Origin: Methanoculleus taiwanensis
GTDB lineage: Archaea; Halobacteriota; Methanomicrobia; Methanomicrobiales; Methanoculleaceae
Length of the DNA stretch: 64,000 nucleotides
Direction of reading: 5' to 3'
Assembly (NCBI RefSeq): GCF_004102725.1
Contig: NZ_LHQS01000002.1
Span: 673,984 to 737,983 of the forward strand
The notes under the pieces were generated by a model. The model saw nothing but the letters and a program-made list of their open reading frames with translations. It searched no databases and had not been told where the DNA came from. The stretch's first letter is position 1. Each line of letters begins with the position of its first letter. Made by a program: the position numbers and the translations under genes. Shown here piece after piece: positions 53,490 to 62,141 of this stretch.

Positions 53490-54344
53490 ATGGCATTTGT
53501 CAATTATGACATCAATAGATACACGCCGAAGCAGATGGTGATTCTGCCTCTGGCTCTCCTCCTCATTGCCATGGCGGTGCTCGGTGTCAGCACGCTCATG
53601 ACCGGGATGCCCGTGCAGGCGGGCATCGACTTCGCGGGAGGAACCGCCGTCACCATCTTTACAGCCGATAGCAGGGAGACGATAGAGTCGTACTTCTCTG
53701 CATATCCGCTGCTCTCAATCGACGAGAGTGTCAACAACGGCAAATACATCAAGTTCGGGCCGATGAGCGACGATGAATTCCGCGCCTTTACCGAAGACGT
53801 CGTCGAGCGATACCCCGATGCCGGGATCGACCAGATCGGTGAGACCTTCGGAAAGACGCTCCAGCAGCAGTCGCTGATAGCCCTGCTCTTCTCATTCGTC
53901 GGGATGTCGATCGTCGTATTCATCGCGTTCCGGAGCGCCGTCCCGTCACTTGCCGTCGTCCTCTCGGCGTTCTCGGATATCGTCATCGCCGCCGCGACCA
54001 TGCAGGTGCTCGGTATTCCCCTCTCGCTCGGGACGACCGCCGCTCTCCTGATGCTGATCGGCTACTCCGTGGACAGTGATATCCTGCTGACCTCGCGGGT
54101 GCTGAAGCGGAAAGGGAAACTCGATGAGAAACTCGGCGGTGCGTTTCGGACCGGGTTCATCATGACGACGACGACCCTCTCGGCACTCGTCGCGATGTGG
54201 GTGGTCGCGACTATCGGACAGATCCAGATCATCAGCGCGATCGCCGGTGTCCTGATCATCGGCCTCCTCATCGATCTCATGAATACGTGGCTTCTGAATG
54301 CCGGAATAATCAAGTGGTACGTTCAAAGGAGTGGGACGCGATGA
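53490..54344 (+). CDS. secF: Protein-export membrane protein SecF
   Basis: 284 residues, six predicted helices. The first is at about 18-38, then an extracellular domain starting IDFAGGTAVTIF, then five helices including SFVGMSIVVFIAFRS and LMLIGYSVDSDIL, the SecF signature region. Assists protein export using membrane energy with SecD. Its TGA overlaps the secD ATG (ATGA), so order is secF-secD, as in many archaea. Confidence 0.95.
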   Translation: MAFVNYDINRYTPKQMVILPLALLLIAMAVLGVSTLMTGMPVQAGIDFAGGTAVTIFTADSRETIESYFSAYPLLSIDESVNNGKYIKFGPMSDDEFRAFTEDVVERYPDAGIDQIGETFGKTLQQQSLIALLFSFVGMSIVVFIAFRSAVPSLAVVLSAFSDIVIAAATMQVLGIPLSLGTTAALLMLIGYSVDSDILLTSRVLKRKGKLDEKLGGAFRTGFIMTTTTLSALVAMWVVATIGQIQIISAIAGVLIIGLLIDLMNTWLLNAGIIKWYVQRSGTR

Positions 54345-55807
54345 ACAGCGATACACTCGGTAAAATGGTGCGCGACTGGCGCGTTGCACTGATGCTCGTG
54401 CTCGTCGTCGCCTCCCTCGTCGGGATCTATCTCGCACCGCCGGCCTTCCAGAACGGCATCGAAGGCAACCTCCAGTTCGGCCTCGACCTTGAGGGAGGCT
54501 CCTGGCTGCAGCTCGAGTTCCAGTCGGTGATCGTCGGTTTTGAGACCGATCGCCCGCTCGAAGAACTGATCCCCGACCTCCAGCAGCAACTCGATACCGA
54601 GGTATTCGTCCTCGAAGACGGGCAGCACCTCGAGATCCGGAAGAATATCCCCCGTTCTGCGCTCGAACCGGCCTTCGCAGCCTCGGGAGCGACGCTGACG
54701 TCGTACCAGATGGGCGCCTCGGAGAATACGGCCGAGACCGTCAAGCGGATCCTCGAAGAGAAGGTCAACAGTCTCGGAACCCAGGACGCCCGGGTGAACA
54801 TCTTAACGCCGACCGGCAGCGACTATCCGCAGTACGTCCGCGTTGAGCTTGCGGGCGTGGATATGGCCACCGCACAGGAGATCGTCGGGAAACAGGGTAA
54901 ATTCGAGATCCGCATCCAGACGACGGCGAACGAGACGGCTCACGTTCTCTTCGGCGACTCCATCACCAGTGTCAGCTCGCCGAGCCAGAACCCGCCGGGC
55001 AGCAACTACTGGGGTGTCGGGTTCACACTGGACGAGCAGGGAGCCCAGGCGTTCCGTCAGGCGGCGCTGGATTACGGTGCGGTGAGCAACCCGAAGAGCC
55101 ACGAACTCCTGATGTTCCTCGACAACGATACGGTCTACAGCGCCCCGCTCGACCCCGAACTTGCTGCACAGCTCCGCTCTGCACCTGTCAGGCAGCTCTC
55201 CGCCTCGACGGGGTACGGCGAAGAAGGCCTTGAGGAGGCTCAGGCGCTCGAGATCCACCTCCGTGCCGGGGCACTGCCGGTCGACGTGCAGATCGTCGGT
55301 TCCGGCTCGGTGCCGGCCGCCCTCGGCGAGCACTTCAAGGTAATGAGCCTCATCGCCGGGCTGTTTGCGCTTGCGGCCGTCGGTGTCGTCGTCTACTACC
55401 GTTACCGGGAGCCGTTCATCGTCATTCCGATGCTCGCGGTCAACGTAGCGGAGATCATCATCCTGCTCGGTATCGCCCGGTACATCCAGCAGCTCGATCT
55501 TGCCGCGATCGCGGGATTGATTGCGGTGCTCGGAACCGGTATCGACCAGCTCGTCATCATCACCGACGAAGTGGTCCACGACGGGAAGGTTCCCTCGCAG
55601 AACCTCTACATGAAGCGATACGGCCGGGCACTCGGGATTATTGCCGTCGCGGCGTCGACGATGTTCATCGCGATGCTCCCGCTGGCGCTGATGGATCTCT
55701 CCACCCTGCGCGGATTTGCCATCATCACCATCCTCGGCGTGGTGATCGGCGTGCTGGTCACACGGCCCGCCTACGGGAAGATAATCATGGCAATCCTCTC
55801 CAAATAA
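54341..55807 (+). CDS. secD: Protein-export membrane protein SecD
   Basis: 488 residues. First helix about 18-38, signature LQFGLDLEGGSWLQLEF, a large extracellular domain (about 60-350), then five helices including GIDQLVIITDEVVHDG, matching the SecD GTGIDxxI region. AAAGGAG about 11 bases upstream and the 4-bp overlap with secF fix the ATG at 54341. A thioredoxin gene follows after 62 bp. Confidence 0.95.
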   Translation: MNSDTLGKMVRDWRVALMLVLVVASLVGIYLAPPAFQNGIEGNLQFGLDLEGGSWLQLEFQSVIVGFETDRPLEELIPDLQQQLDTEVFVLEDGQHLEIRKNIPRSALEPAFAASGATLTSYQMGASENTAETVKRILEEKVNSLGTQDARVNILTPTGSDYPQYVRVELAGVDMATAQEIVGKQGKFEIRIQTTANETAHVLFGDSITSVSSPSQNPPGSNYWGVGFTLDEQGAQAFRQAALDYGAVSNPKSHELLMFLDNDTVYSAPLDPELAAQLRSAPVRQLSASTGYGEEGLEEAQALEIHLRAGALPVDVQIVGSGSVPAALGEHFKVMSLIAGLFALAAVGVVVYYRYREPFIVIPMLAVNVAEIIILLGIARYIQQLDLAAIAGLIAVLGTGIDQLVIITDEVVHDGKVPSQNLYMKRYGRALGIIAVAASTMFIAMLPLALMDLSTLRGFAIITILGVVIGVLVTRPAYGKIIMAILSK

Positions 55808-55869
55808 CCTCCCTACAATAACCTTTATGTGCCCGTTCACCAACAAGATTGGTGAAAGGGGTACTGAAC

Positions 55870-56157
55870 ATGGCAAAACCTGTTTTGATGGACTTTTTTG
55901 CAGAATGGTGCGGCCCGTGCCGCCAGCAGACGCCGATCCTCGACCAGCTCAAAGAGAGGATGGGCGATCGCGTAGAGATCCGCAAAGTCGACGTCGGTGT
56001 CGACAGCGCCGAGACGCGACAGTATGCCTCGAAGTACGATATCCAGTTCGTTCCGACGATCGTCATCGAGAAAGACGGCGAACTTGTCCAGAAACTCGTA
56101 GGGGTTCAGGACCTGGAGAGGCTTGAGGGGATCTTAACGCCGCTGGTGGAGCAGTGA
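55870..56157 (+). CDS. trx: Thioredoxin
   Basis: 95 residues with the WCGPC active site (Trp13, Cys14, Cys17) and the cis-Pro segment VPTIVI. Cytoplasmic disulfide reductase. An in-frame GTG at 55849 is possible but adds non-family residues, so the ATG at 55870 is preferred. The next gene begins inside its stop (GTGA), so thioredoxin and the F420-dependent NADP reductase are translationally coupled. Confidence 0.93.
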   Translation: MAKPVLMDFFAEWCGPCRQQTPILDQLKERMGDRVEIRKVDVGVDSAETRQYASKYDIQFVPTIVIEKDGELVQKLVGVQDLERLEGILTPLVEQ

Positions 56158-56804
56158 GGATCGGCATCGTCGGAGGGACCGGGGATATCGGAGAGGGGAT
56201 GGCGCTCCGCCTCTCCACCGCGCACGAGGTCGTCGTCGGTTCGCGTGAAGCGGAGAAGGCCGTCGCATCCTGCACCGCCTGTGAGGAGATCCTCACCGGG
56301 CGGGGGCTCGAGTGCAGCCTCCTCGGTGTGGGCAACCAGGCCGCCGTCGACGCGGCCGATATCATCGTGCTCGCCCTCCCGTTCAAGCACGTCGCCGCCA
56401 CGCTCGGATCGCTCCGTGGGTTTGAAGACAAGATCGTCATCACCCCCGTTAATCCGATCGAGCGGTCGACCCACTTCTACTATGCGCCGCCGCCGGAAGG
56501 CTCCGCCGCCCTGATGATCAAGGGGATGCTCCCGGAGAGCACCACGGTCTGTGCCGCCTTCAACAATATCGCTGCGAAGAAGTGGAAGATCCTCGATGAA
56601 GTGCTCGACTACTCCGTCGCCGTCTGCTGTGACGACGAAGGGGTGAAGCGCCAGGTGATGGATCTCGTCAACGGGATCTCGGAACTCAAAGCCTGCGATG
56701 CAGGGCCGCTTGCAGCCGCATCCATGGTCGAGAGCGTCACTCCACTGCTGCTCAATGTCGGGCGGCTGAATAAGATGCGGGACGCCGGCGTCCGGTTCGT
56801 ATAA
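56154..56804 (+). CDS. npdG: F420-dependent NADP reductase (NpdG)
   Basis: 216 residues, GTG start. Rossmann-type opening RIGIVGGTGDIGEGMALRL, VVVGSREAEKA (NADP 2'-phosphate contacts), VLALPFKH, TPVNPIERSTHFYY and AFNNIAAKKW. Transfers hydride between reduced F420 and NADP+, giving NADPH for biosynthesis. Coupled to thioredoxin by overlapping GTG/TGA. A T8 terminator follows. Confidence 0.93.
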   Translation: MRIGIVGGTGDIGEGMALRLSTAHEVVVGSREAEKAVASCTACEEILTGRGLECSLLGVGNQAAVDAADIIVLALPFKHVAATLGSLRGFEDKIVITPVNPIERSTHFYYAPPPEGSAALMIKGMLPESTTVCAAFNNIAAKKWKILDEVLDYSVAVCCDDEGVKRQVMDLVNGISELKACDAGPLAAASMVESVTPLLLNVGRLNKMRDAGVRFV

Positions 56805-56813
56805 TTCCCCACC

Positions 56814-56821
56814 TTTTTTTT
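56814..56821 (+). terminator. Poly-T terminator after npdG
   Basis: Eight T ten bases after the npdG stop. Confidence 0.6.
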
Positions 56822-56906
56822 GGACGGTCGTCTGCCCTGCAAGAGCCCTGCGGCTACGTGCCGGAATGAAATGCCATAAGACCTTCTGCCGCCATACCGT
56901 ACGGCA

Positions 56907-57446
56907 ATGGATCGTGAGTTTGAACGGATCGGAAAGCGTCTCTTTGCAGAGCACCTTGTCGGCGGCAGTTTCGGAAATATGAGCGTCAGGGGCGACGGTG
57001 GATTTCATATCACCCGGAGCGGGTCGTACCTGGACGCCCGGGAGATGCCGGTCTTTGTGCCGGACGAGGGCGTCGTGCCGAAGGAGGCCTCGAGCGAATA
57101 CCGGGTGCACCGGGAGGTCTACCGCCTGACCGGGCACCGCGCCATCGTCCACGCCCATCCGGTGCATGCGGTGGCGATCTCGTTTGATACCGACCGTATC
57201 GCCCCGATCGATAGCGAAGGAGAGATGCTCTGCCCTGCAATCCCCGTGGTCGGGGGGAGGCCCGGCAGCGACGAGATAGCAACGAGCGTTGCGGAAGCGC
57301 TCGCCGCCTCGCCGGTCGTCGTCGTCAGGGGACACGGGACGTTTGCCGGCGGAAAGTCGCTCGACGAGGCATACCTCTACACCTCCGTTGCAGAGTACGC
57401 CTGCCGGATTCTTCTCTTATCGGGGCGGTTTCGGGGGTCGCAGTAA
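56907..57446 (+). CDS. Class II aldolase, fuculose-phosphate-aldolase-like
   Basis: 179 residues. Zinc ligands in VHAHPVHAV (His-x-His) and RGHGTFAGG; substrate-loop GGSFGNMSVR; TRSGSYLD. Cleaves or forms carbon-carbon bonds next to phosphate sugars. In Methanocaldococcus a fuculose-phosphate aldolase homologue (MJ1418) supplies lactaldehyde for F420 synthesis, and npdG next door uses F420, so that role is plausible. The 3' end overlaps the convergent glycosyltransferase by 30 bp. Confidence 0.8.
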   Translation: MDREFERIGKRLFAEHLVGGSFGNMSVRGDGGFHITRSGSYLDAREMPVFVPDEGVVPKEASSEYRVHREVYRLTGHRAIVHAHPVHAVAISFDTDRIAPIDSEGEMLCPAIPVVGGRPGSDEIATSVAEALAASPVVVVRGHGTFAGGKSLDEAYLYTSVAEYACRILLLSGRFRGSQ

Positions 57447-58340
57447 CTCCATCTCCCGCATGATCTCCCGGTGGAACCCGAGGATCATGTCGCTGATGAC
57501 GCCGAACATGAATATCTGAAACCCGATCGTGATCAGGAGCATCGTCAGCACCGTCAGGGGGAGGTGCTCGATGTTCTGGAACCATTCGTAGACGACATAG
57601 ACTCCGGTTATGCCGCCTAAGATTGAGATGAAAAGCCCTATGATCCCGAAGTAGAAGATCGGGTTGTTCATCTTTGCGAGCCGGTATATCGTCGAAAATA
57701 TCCGAAATCCGTCCTGAACGGGATTCAGTTTCGTCTCGGTTCCGGGCCGTTTGAGGTACTGGATGGGAACGACTTCTATCTGCTGCCCGTTCCGCACCGC
57801 CTCGACCGCCATCTCGGTCTCTATCTCGAAACCCGACTCGGTCAGGTTCATCTGGCGGGCGGCCTCGAGTGAGAACGCCCGGTAGCCCGAGAGGATGTCA
57901 CGGAGATCTCTTCCGTGCGCGAGCCGGAACATCAGGTTCAGGAGGCGGTTGCCGATGAGATTTAGCCGGGTGAGCGCCCCCTCCCCGGGGTTTTCGAGCC
58001 GGTCGCCGATGACGTGGTCGAATCCGGAGAAGAGCGGCCGGAGCATCTTCTCGGCATCGGCCGGAGCGTAGGTGCCGTCGCCGTCGAGCATGAGCGCGTA
58101 GGGCTGTTCGATATACTCCAGCGCCTCGATGATGGCGTTCCCCTTCCCCTTGCCCGACTGCTGTCTGACGGTCGCACCGGCTTTTCTGGCAATATCGGGA
58201 GTGCCGTCGGTGCTGTTCCCGTCCATGACGAAGATATGGTGAAAACCCATCCGCTGGAACGTCGTGACGAGCTCTTCTATCGTCGGCGCCTCGTTCAGCG
58301 TGGGGATGAAGATGCAGACCTCATCGTTCTCGATTCTCAT
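57417..58340 (-). CDS. Dolichyl-phosphate sugar transferase, AglJ-like
   Basis: 307 residues. GT2 family opening IFIPTLNEAPTIEELV, nucleotide-sugar motif VMDGNSTDGT, metal motif MLDGDGTYAP, SGYRAFS. Two C-terminal helices (FGIIGLFISILGGITGVYVV; LTMLLITIGFQIFMFGVI). Looks like AglJ/DPM1-type enzymes that load the first sugar onto dolichyl phosphate for S-layer or archaellin N-glycosylation. Divergent from DUF99 with a 38-bp gap. Specific sugar unknown. Confidence 0.85.
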   Translation of the reverse strand: MRIENDEVCIFIPTLNEAPTIEELVTTFQRMGFHHIFVMDGNSTDGTPDIARKAGATVRQQSGKGKGNAIIEALEYIEQPYALMLDGDGTYAPADAEKMLRPLFSGFDHVIGDRLENPGEGALTRLNLIGNRLLNLMFRLAHGRDLRDILSGYRAFSLEAARQMNLTESGFEIETEMAVEAVRNGQQIEVVPIQYLKRPGTETKLNPVQDGFRIFSTIYRLAKMNNPIFYFGIIGLFISILGGITGVYVVYEWFQNIEHLPLTVLTMLLITIGFQIFMFGVISDMILGFHREIMREMELLRPPKPPR

Positions 58341-58378
58341 CGGTATAGTAATATGAATCTTTTATCATAAGGGCTTGC
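58341..58378. promoter_or_regulatory. Compact divergent promoter
   Basis: Only 38 AT-rich bases separate two divergent starts. TTTTATCATAAG serves the plus strand and a CATATTACTATA stretch serves the minus strand. If each TATA box sits near -25, both transcripts are leaderless or nearly so and the two promoters overlap. Confidence 0.45.
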
Positions 58379-58945
58379 ATGCATATTGCCAAAAAGGGTC
58401 TGCGGGTACTCGGGATTGCCGAGAGTTTCTCCGGGCGGGAACGCTCGACCCTCGCGGGCATCGTGATGCGCAAGGATCTCCGGATCGACGGGGCAGCGTT
58501 CGCCAACGCCACCGTCGGCGGCATGGACGCGACCGAAGCCGTCCTCCGGATCGTCCGTCTCCTCGACCGGCGGGACATCAACCTCATCATGATCGGCGGC
58601 AGCGTGATCGCCTGGTTCAATATCATCGATCCGGCGGCGATCACGGAGGAGACGGGGCTCCCCGTGATCGTCGTCACCTACGAGTCCTCGGAGGGCATCG
58701 AAGAGGATATCCTGCACCATTTTCCGGACGACCCTGCACGGCTTGCCGCGTACCGGAGGCTCGGAGAGCGGACGGCGGTTCGGCTCCGCACGGGCCACAC
58801 CATCTACATCCGGCCGCACGGTATCGCCCTCGCCGACGCCGCACGGCTCTGCGACGACGTTACGCTCGACGGCAGGGTTCCCGAACCCCTCAGGGCGGCA
58901 CGGCTCGTCGCACGGGGCATGATGCGGTCGGGTATCTGTGAATAA
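58379..58945 (+). CDS. DUF99 (UPF0215) family protein
   Basis: 188 residues. Motifs GIAESF, LAGIVMRKDLRIDG, MIGGSVIAWFNIID and VVTYESSEGIE are those of DUF99, an archaeal family with an RNase H-like fold related to endonuclease V. The acidic residues after GIAESF and LRIDG could bind metal. Biological role is not settled. It is divergent from the glycosyltransferase. Confidence 0.85.
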   Translation: MHIAKKGLRVLGIAESFSGRERSTLAGIVMRKDLRIDGAAFANATVGGMDATEAVLRIVRLLDRRDINLIMIGGSVIAWFNIIDPAAITEETGLPVIVVTYESSEGIEEDILHHFPDDPARLAAYRRLGERTAVRLRTGHTIYIRPHGIALADAARLCDDVTLDGRVPEPLRAARLVARGMMRSGICE

Positions 58946-58958
58946 AAAGAGGGGCGGG

Positions 58959-59825
58959 TTAAGCCCGGTCGGACGCTGCCGTGGTAAACGTCCAGACCTC
59001 CCCGGAGATGTAGTACATATCGCCGTCGGTCGCGGTCACCTGCCAGAAGTAGGTGGTTCCCGCCTCAAGCGTCTCCGGCCGGTATGCCGCCGGCGGCGCT
59101 TCGGTTACCACCTCCTCGCCGGGGGTCGGTGCTTTTCCGATAGTGACGGTGTAGAGCAGGGGGTACTGGCCGAAGTTCCCGCCGTGCCAGGCGAGTTCCG
59201 TATCGACCGGCACACCGGTGGCACCGTTCGCCGGGAACGGAGCGTCGGGCTGCTGCGGCGGTTCGATGATCGCATCAGGCCCGGGCGAGTCGCCGCCCCG
59301 GACGGTGAACGTCCAGACCTCACCCGGGATGGCGTACATGTCCCCGTCGGTCGCGGTCACCTGCCAGGCGTAGGTGACGCCGGGCGTGAGGTTCTGCGGG
59401 TCGTACTCCGTTTCCTCCAGATCACGGGCGACCGGCTCCTCCGGCAGGCTGCCTCTGCCGAGCGATATCATGTAGCGCACGGGGTACTGCCCGGTCTCCT
59501 CGGCCGACCACTGAAGGGTTATGTCGGCGGGGACGTCCGCTGCACCCGACGGCGGCACTGGTGTCTCGGGCGGGAAGGGTGGTTCGGTGATAGAGGTCTC
59601 GTCCGGTTCGGAGTATTCGTCGGTATCCTCGCGTGGAAGGCTGCGAAGCCCAGTCTGCACCGCCGCATCACCTCCGGCCGCATCCTCCGGGAGGAGCGGG
59701 ACGGCGATCCCGGGTGAAATCGCTGCTGCGGCGGCGGGTGCGGTCATGGCGGCGAGCAGGAGTCCTGCAGAGAGCAGGGCGGCACAGAGGTGCTGGAACC
59801 GGTTGTCGCTGTTTCTGATTGTCAC
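58959..59825 (-). CDS. Secreted protein with two fibronectin-like repeats
   Basis: 288 residues. A signal peptide (about 12-38; ALLSAGLLLAAMTAPAAAAA) is followed by an acidic linker and two repeats of about 92 residues (about 84-178 and 193-285). Each repeat ends in a shared pattern: TYxWQVTATDGDMY, then SGEVWTFT or PGEVWTFT. The fold resembles fibronectin type III. No cell-wall anchor or second membrane helix is visible, so it may be released or bind the S-layer. An ATATATAATT box at 59901-59910 lies about 80 bp upstream. Confidence 0.75.
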   Translation of the reverse strand: MTIRNSDNRFQHLCAALLSAGLLLAAMTAPAAAAAISPGIAVPLLPEDAAGGDAAVQTGLRSLPREDTDEYSEPDETSITEPPFPPETPVPPSGAADVPADITLQWSAEETGQYPVRYMISLGRGSLPEEPVARDLEETEYDPQNLTPGVTYAWQVTATDGDMYAIPGEVWTFTVRGGDSPGPDAIIEPPQQPDAPFPANGATGVPVDTELAWHGGNFGQYPLLYTVTIGKAPTPGEEVVTEAPPAAYRPETLEAGTTYFWQVTATDGDMYYISGEVWTFTTAASDRA

Positions 59826-59900
59826 TGGTATCCCTCGCTGTAGGTCGCTGATCCGGATGCCTTTCCCGGCATCGGACAGACGCCTTATACTCCGGGAACC

Positions 59901-59910
59901 ATATATAATT
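59901..59910 (-). promoter_or_regulatory. TATA box for the two-repeat secreted protein
   Basis: AATTATATAT on the minus strand, about 80 bp before the ATG at 59825, suggesting a leader of roughly 50 nt. Confidence 0.45.
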
Positions 59911-60090
59911 TTCGCACTTTAATAAAAATCTATAGATAGAATATGATCGGGCTGTTCCTGAAACGACCGTTTATCTCCCGCTTTTAGGAGAGTACCCGGC
60001 CGGAAAACTGCTTCGGTGCTCGTGGTCGGTTCCGTGCCTCCCCGAAACGTTGATACCTATCGTGGCGTAACCGGGCGGTTGCCGTCCCCG

Positions 60091-60537
60091 CTACGCCCGG
60101 GTGATCATCGTCGTGACGGGGCTGTTGTGGAGGACAAACTGGCTGACGCTTCCGAGGAGGATCGTATCGAGCCTGCTCCTGCCGTGCGAGCCGAGAATGA
60201 CGAGATCGGCTTCGAGTTCGACGGCGAGACCGACGATCTCCGCACCCGGCTGTCCGAAGCGCTTCTGCGGCGTGATCCGGACGCCCGCCTCCGCCCCTGC
60301 CTTCTCCGCATCCGCGAGGACGTACTCCGCCTCGCGTTCGAGCATCTCAAAGACTGCCTGCTGAGCGACGGCCACCGGCTCCATATCGTTCATGGTGAGC
60401 GAGGGGTACAGCCCCGCCTGGATGACGTGGATGGCGTGGATCTCGGCATCGAGCGCCTTCGCCAGGGCAAGAGCGGTATCGAGAGCTTTCTTCCCCACCT
60501 CCGAGCCGTCGACTGCGACCAGTATCGTTTTTAACAT
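60091..60537 (-). CDS. Universal stress protein (UspA family)
   Basis: 148 residues. Starts KTILVAVDGSEVGKKAL and ends with the ATP-binding motif GSHGRSRLDTILLGSVS (G-2x-G-9x-G-S), so it is of the ATP-binding subclass. Single Usp domain; acts in the cytoplasm in stress survival by family. Stands alone. Confidence 0.92.
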   Translation of the reverse strand: MLKTILVAVDGSEVGKKALDTALALAKALDAEIHAIHVIQAGLYPSLTMNDMEPVAVAQQAVFEMLEREAEYVLADAEKAGAEAGVRITPQKRFGQPGAEIVGLAVELEADLVILGSHGRSRLDTILLGSVSQFVLHNSPVTTMITRA

Positions 60538-60613
60538 GATAATCGTGCTCCGTTTCGCGTATACAGTTCAAGGCGCTGCGCGGATAAAAACACGACCATT
60601 TGGTTCCGCCCCG

Positions 60614-61144
60614 CTATGCAGCGTATGAATGGCGCGAGACCCGATTCCCGGTGCCGCGGTCGAAGATCTCGACGGTGACAAGGTCTCCGGGATGGAGGGT
60701 TCCGTCGTTTAAGTTGATCCAGATGCGTTCGTTCGGGTTCCAGTACTGATCCTCGCTCCCGCTGCCGTGCAGCGTCTGAACGCCGTAATGATGCGTCGAG
60801 ATGAAATTGTGCCCGTTCATCGTCAGGATGATGCACGGATAGATCTCTTCGCCGTCCCGGTAGAACTTCGCCGTCAGGAGATCGTTTGGAAAGCGCACCG
60901 TACTGTTGTTCCGGAGAGTCACCCTGCTCTCGTAGTTCAGGTTGTAGGGGTGATCGTTGTTTATGTGCCGGACATCGGTGATGATTATCGGGGGCAGCTC
61001 CGGCGGTGGCGGCGGCCAGGTCGGGAAGGTGAACCCGCTGCAGAGGAGCCACAGGATAAGCGCCAGGATGATGACCAGTGCAACCAGGATCAGCACCCCA
61101 TGCACCTGTGATGCGGCCCCGTCACCCTGCTTTCGGCTGTTCAC
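60614..61144 (-). CDS. Archaeal type IV pilin-like protein
   Basis: 176 residues. A short charged start is followed by a hydrophobic helix (VLILVALVIILALILWLLC, about 17-35) as in archaeal type IV pilin N-terminal domains, then a Pro-rich stalk (PTWPPPPPELPP) and a beta-rich extracellular domain with NESR-type N-glycosylation candidates (NNST). A cleavage site before a conserved AxxQVHG is possible but not standard. Start is GTG at 61144. It could alternatively be a simple anchored surface protein. Confidence 0.55.
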   Translation of the reverse strand: MNSRKQGDGAASQVHGVLILVALVIILALILWLLCSGFTFPTWPPPPPELPPIIITDVRHINNDHPYNLNYESRVTLRNNSTVRFPNDLLTAKFYRDGEEIYPCIILTMNGHNFISTHHYGVQTLHGSGSEDQYWNPNERIWINLNDGTLHPGDLVTVEIFDRGTGNRVSRHSYAA

Positions 61145-61221
61145 AGAGTATTTTTTAGAAGGAGCACTGAGATAAGGGTTGCGCCGAATCGCCGCCCGGG
61201 CGTGAAAAGAGGGGTACGCGC

Positions 61222-61563
61222 TTACTCCTGGTATTCTTCAAGAGCAAGCTGGTATATCCAATCGAGGAGCATCGCGCACTCTTCGGGCGTGCACTCCTGA
61301 TCGCATCCGATACAGGGCAGAATCTCCGTTCCTGCGAGGATAACCGACGGGTCAATCGCCCGCTTCTTCGCGCGGAGCAGGTAGGTCTTGATCCCCTCCT
61401 CCCGAAACTCGATCCGTTCGATCAGGCCGGAGTCCAGCAGCCGCTTCACGATGCGGGAGCACTTCCGGCTGTCGATCTCCAGCAGTTTCCAGAGGTCGCT
61501 CTGGCGCACTCCCTGCCGATGGGATTGAATGAGACTGAGCGCTGCTTCCTCCTGGTCGTTCAT
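61222..61563 (-). CDS. Winged-helix regulator with C-terminal Cys cluster
   Basis: 113 residues. Winged helix: EAALSLIQSHRQGVRQSDLW, KLLEIDSRKCSRIVKRLLDSG. After the wing, the tail has ILPCIGCDQECTPEECAML, four cysteines able to bind zinc or an iron-sulfur cluster, which would make this a metal- or redox-sensing DNA-binding protein. It begins 6 bp after the Lsm stop, so the two form a bicistron. A TTG upstream is less likely than the ATG at 61563. Confidence 0.7.
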   Translation of the reverse strand: MNDQEEAALSLIQSHRQGVRQSDLWKLLEIDSRKCSRIVKRLLDSGLIERIEFREEGIKTYLLRAKKRAIDPSVILAGTEILPCIGCDQECTPEECAMLLDWIYQLALEEYQE

Positions 61564-61569
61564 ACGCAA

Positions 61570-61806
61570 TCAGATCAGGGGTGCAATGGTCAGGATGTTG
61601 TTGCCGCGAATGACGACCGTGCCGAGGGAGCGTCCGCGCTGTTCTCCCGAATACTCGATGGTTTCGTCCATATGGATGTTTAAGTGCTCGTCCACCGCCA
61701 TAAGCCTGCCCTGGAGCTTACGGCCGTCATCCTTAATTTCAACGACAATTTTCGAGTCCACGAGCGAAAAAACTTTTTTAACTGGAAGTACAATGCCGTT
61801 AACCAT
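61570..61806 (-). CDS. Archaeal Sm-like (Lsm) RNA-binding protein
   Basis: 78 residues with Sm1 (GRKLQGRLMAVDEHLNIHMD) and Sm2 (LGTVVIRGNNILTI) motifs. Expected heptameric ring binding U-rich RNA. N-terminal helix PVKKVFSLVDSK is typical. No ribosome binding site is visible; a leaderless start is possible. Co-transcribed with the Cys-cluster winged-helix gene. Confidence 0.9.
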   Translation of the reverse strand: MVNGIVLPVKKVFSLVDSKIVVEIKDDGRKLQGRLMAVDEHLNIHMDETIEYSGEQRGRSLGTVVIRGNNILTIAPLI

Positions 61807-62141
61807 CCGTTCTTATGTGGTTACCGAGCGTAATTAATTTTTCCATGAGCGGCCGGCCGGTCGATACTCCTGTCTGCGTGGTTGCTACGCATCGGCGGCG
61901 GGAACGGTTCTCTGCGCCGGATACGCGCCTTCACCAGGACAAAAGAGTCTCTCCAGAACGACGATTTACCTGCATACCGAATCACCGGCGTGCGTGCCGT
62001 GCCCGCGATCCGGGATTACGTGGGTTTGCTCTAGCCCGAAGCGGTCTTCTTCAAATACCGGGCGCGTACGGAAAGCCCCTCGCAAAGGCGGTTCGACCGA
62101 TCGTGCTGGTTCGCTGCTTTTGAGCGGCAGGGAAAAAGAGA
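61807..62141. other. Intergenic region between fbp and the Lsm gene
   Basis: 335 bp with no convincing gene. It includes the promoter region of the Lsm gene (AATTAATTTTTCC at about 61831) and the 3' untranslated region of the FBP enzyme. Confidence 0.4.
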
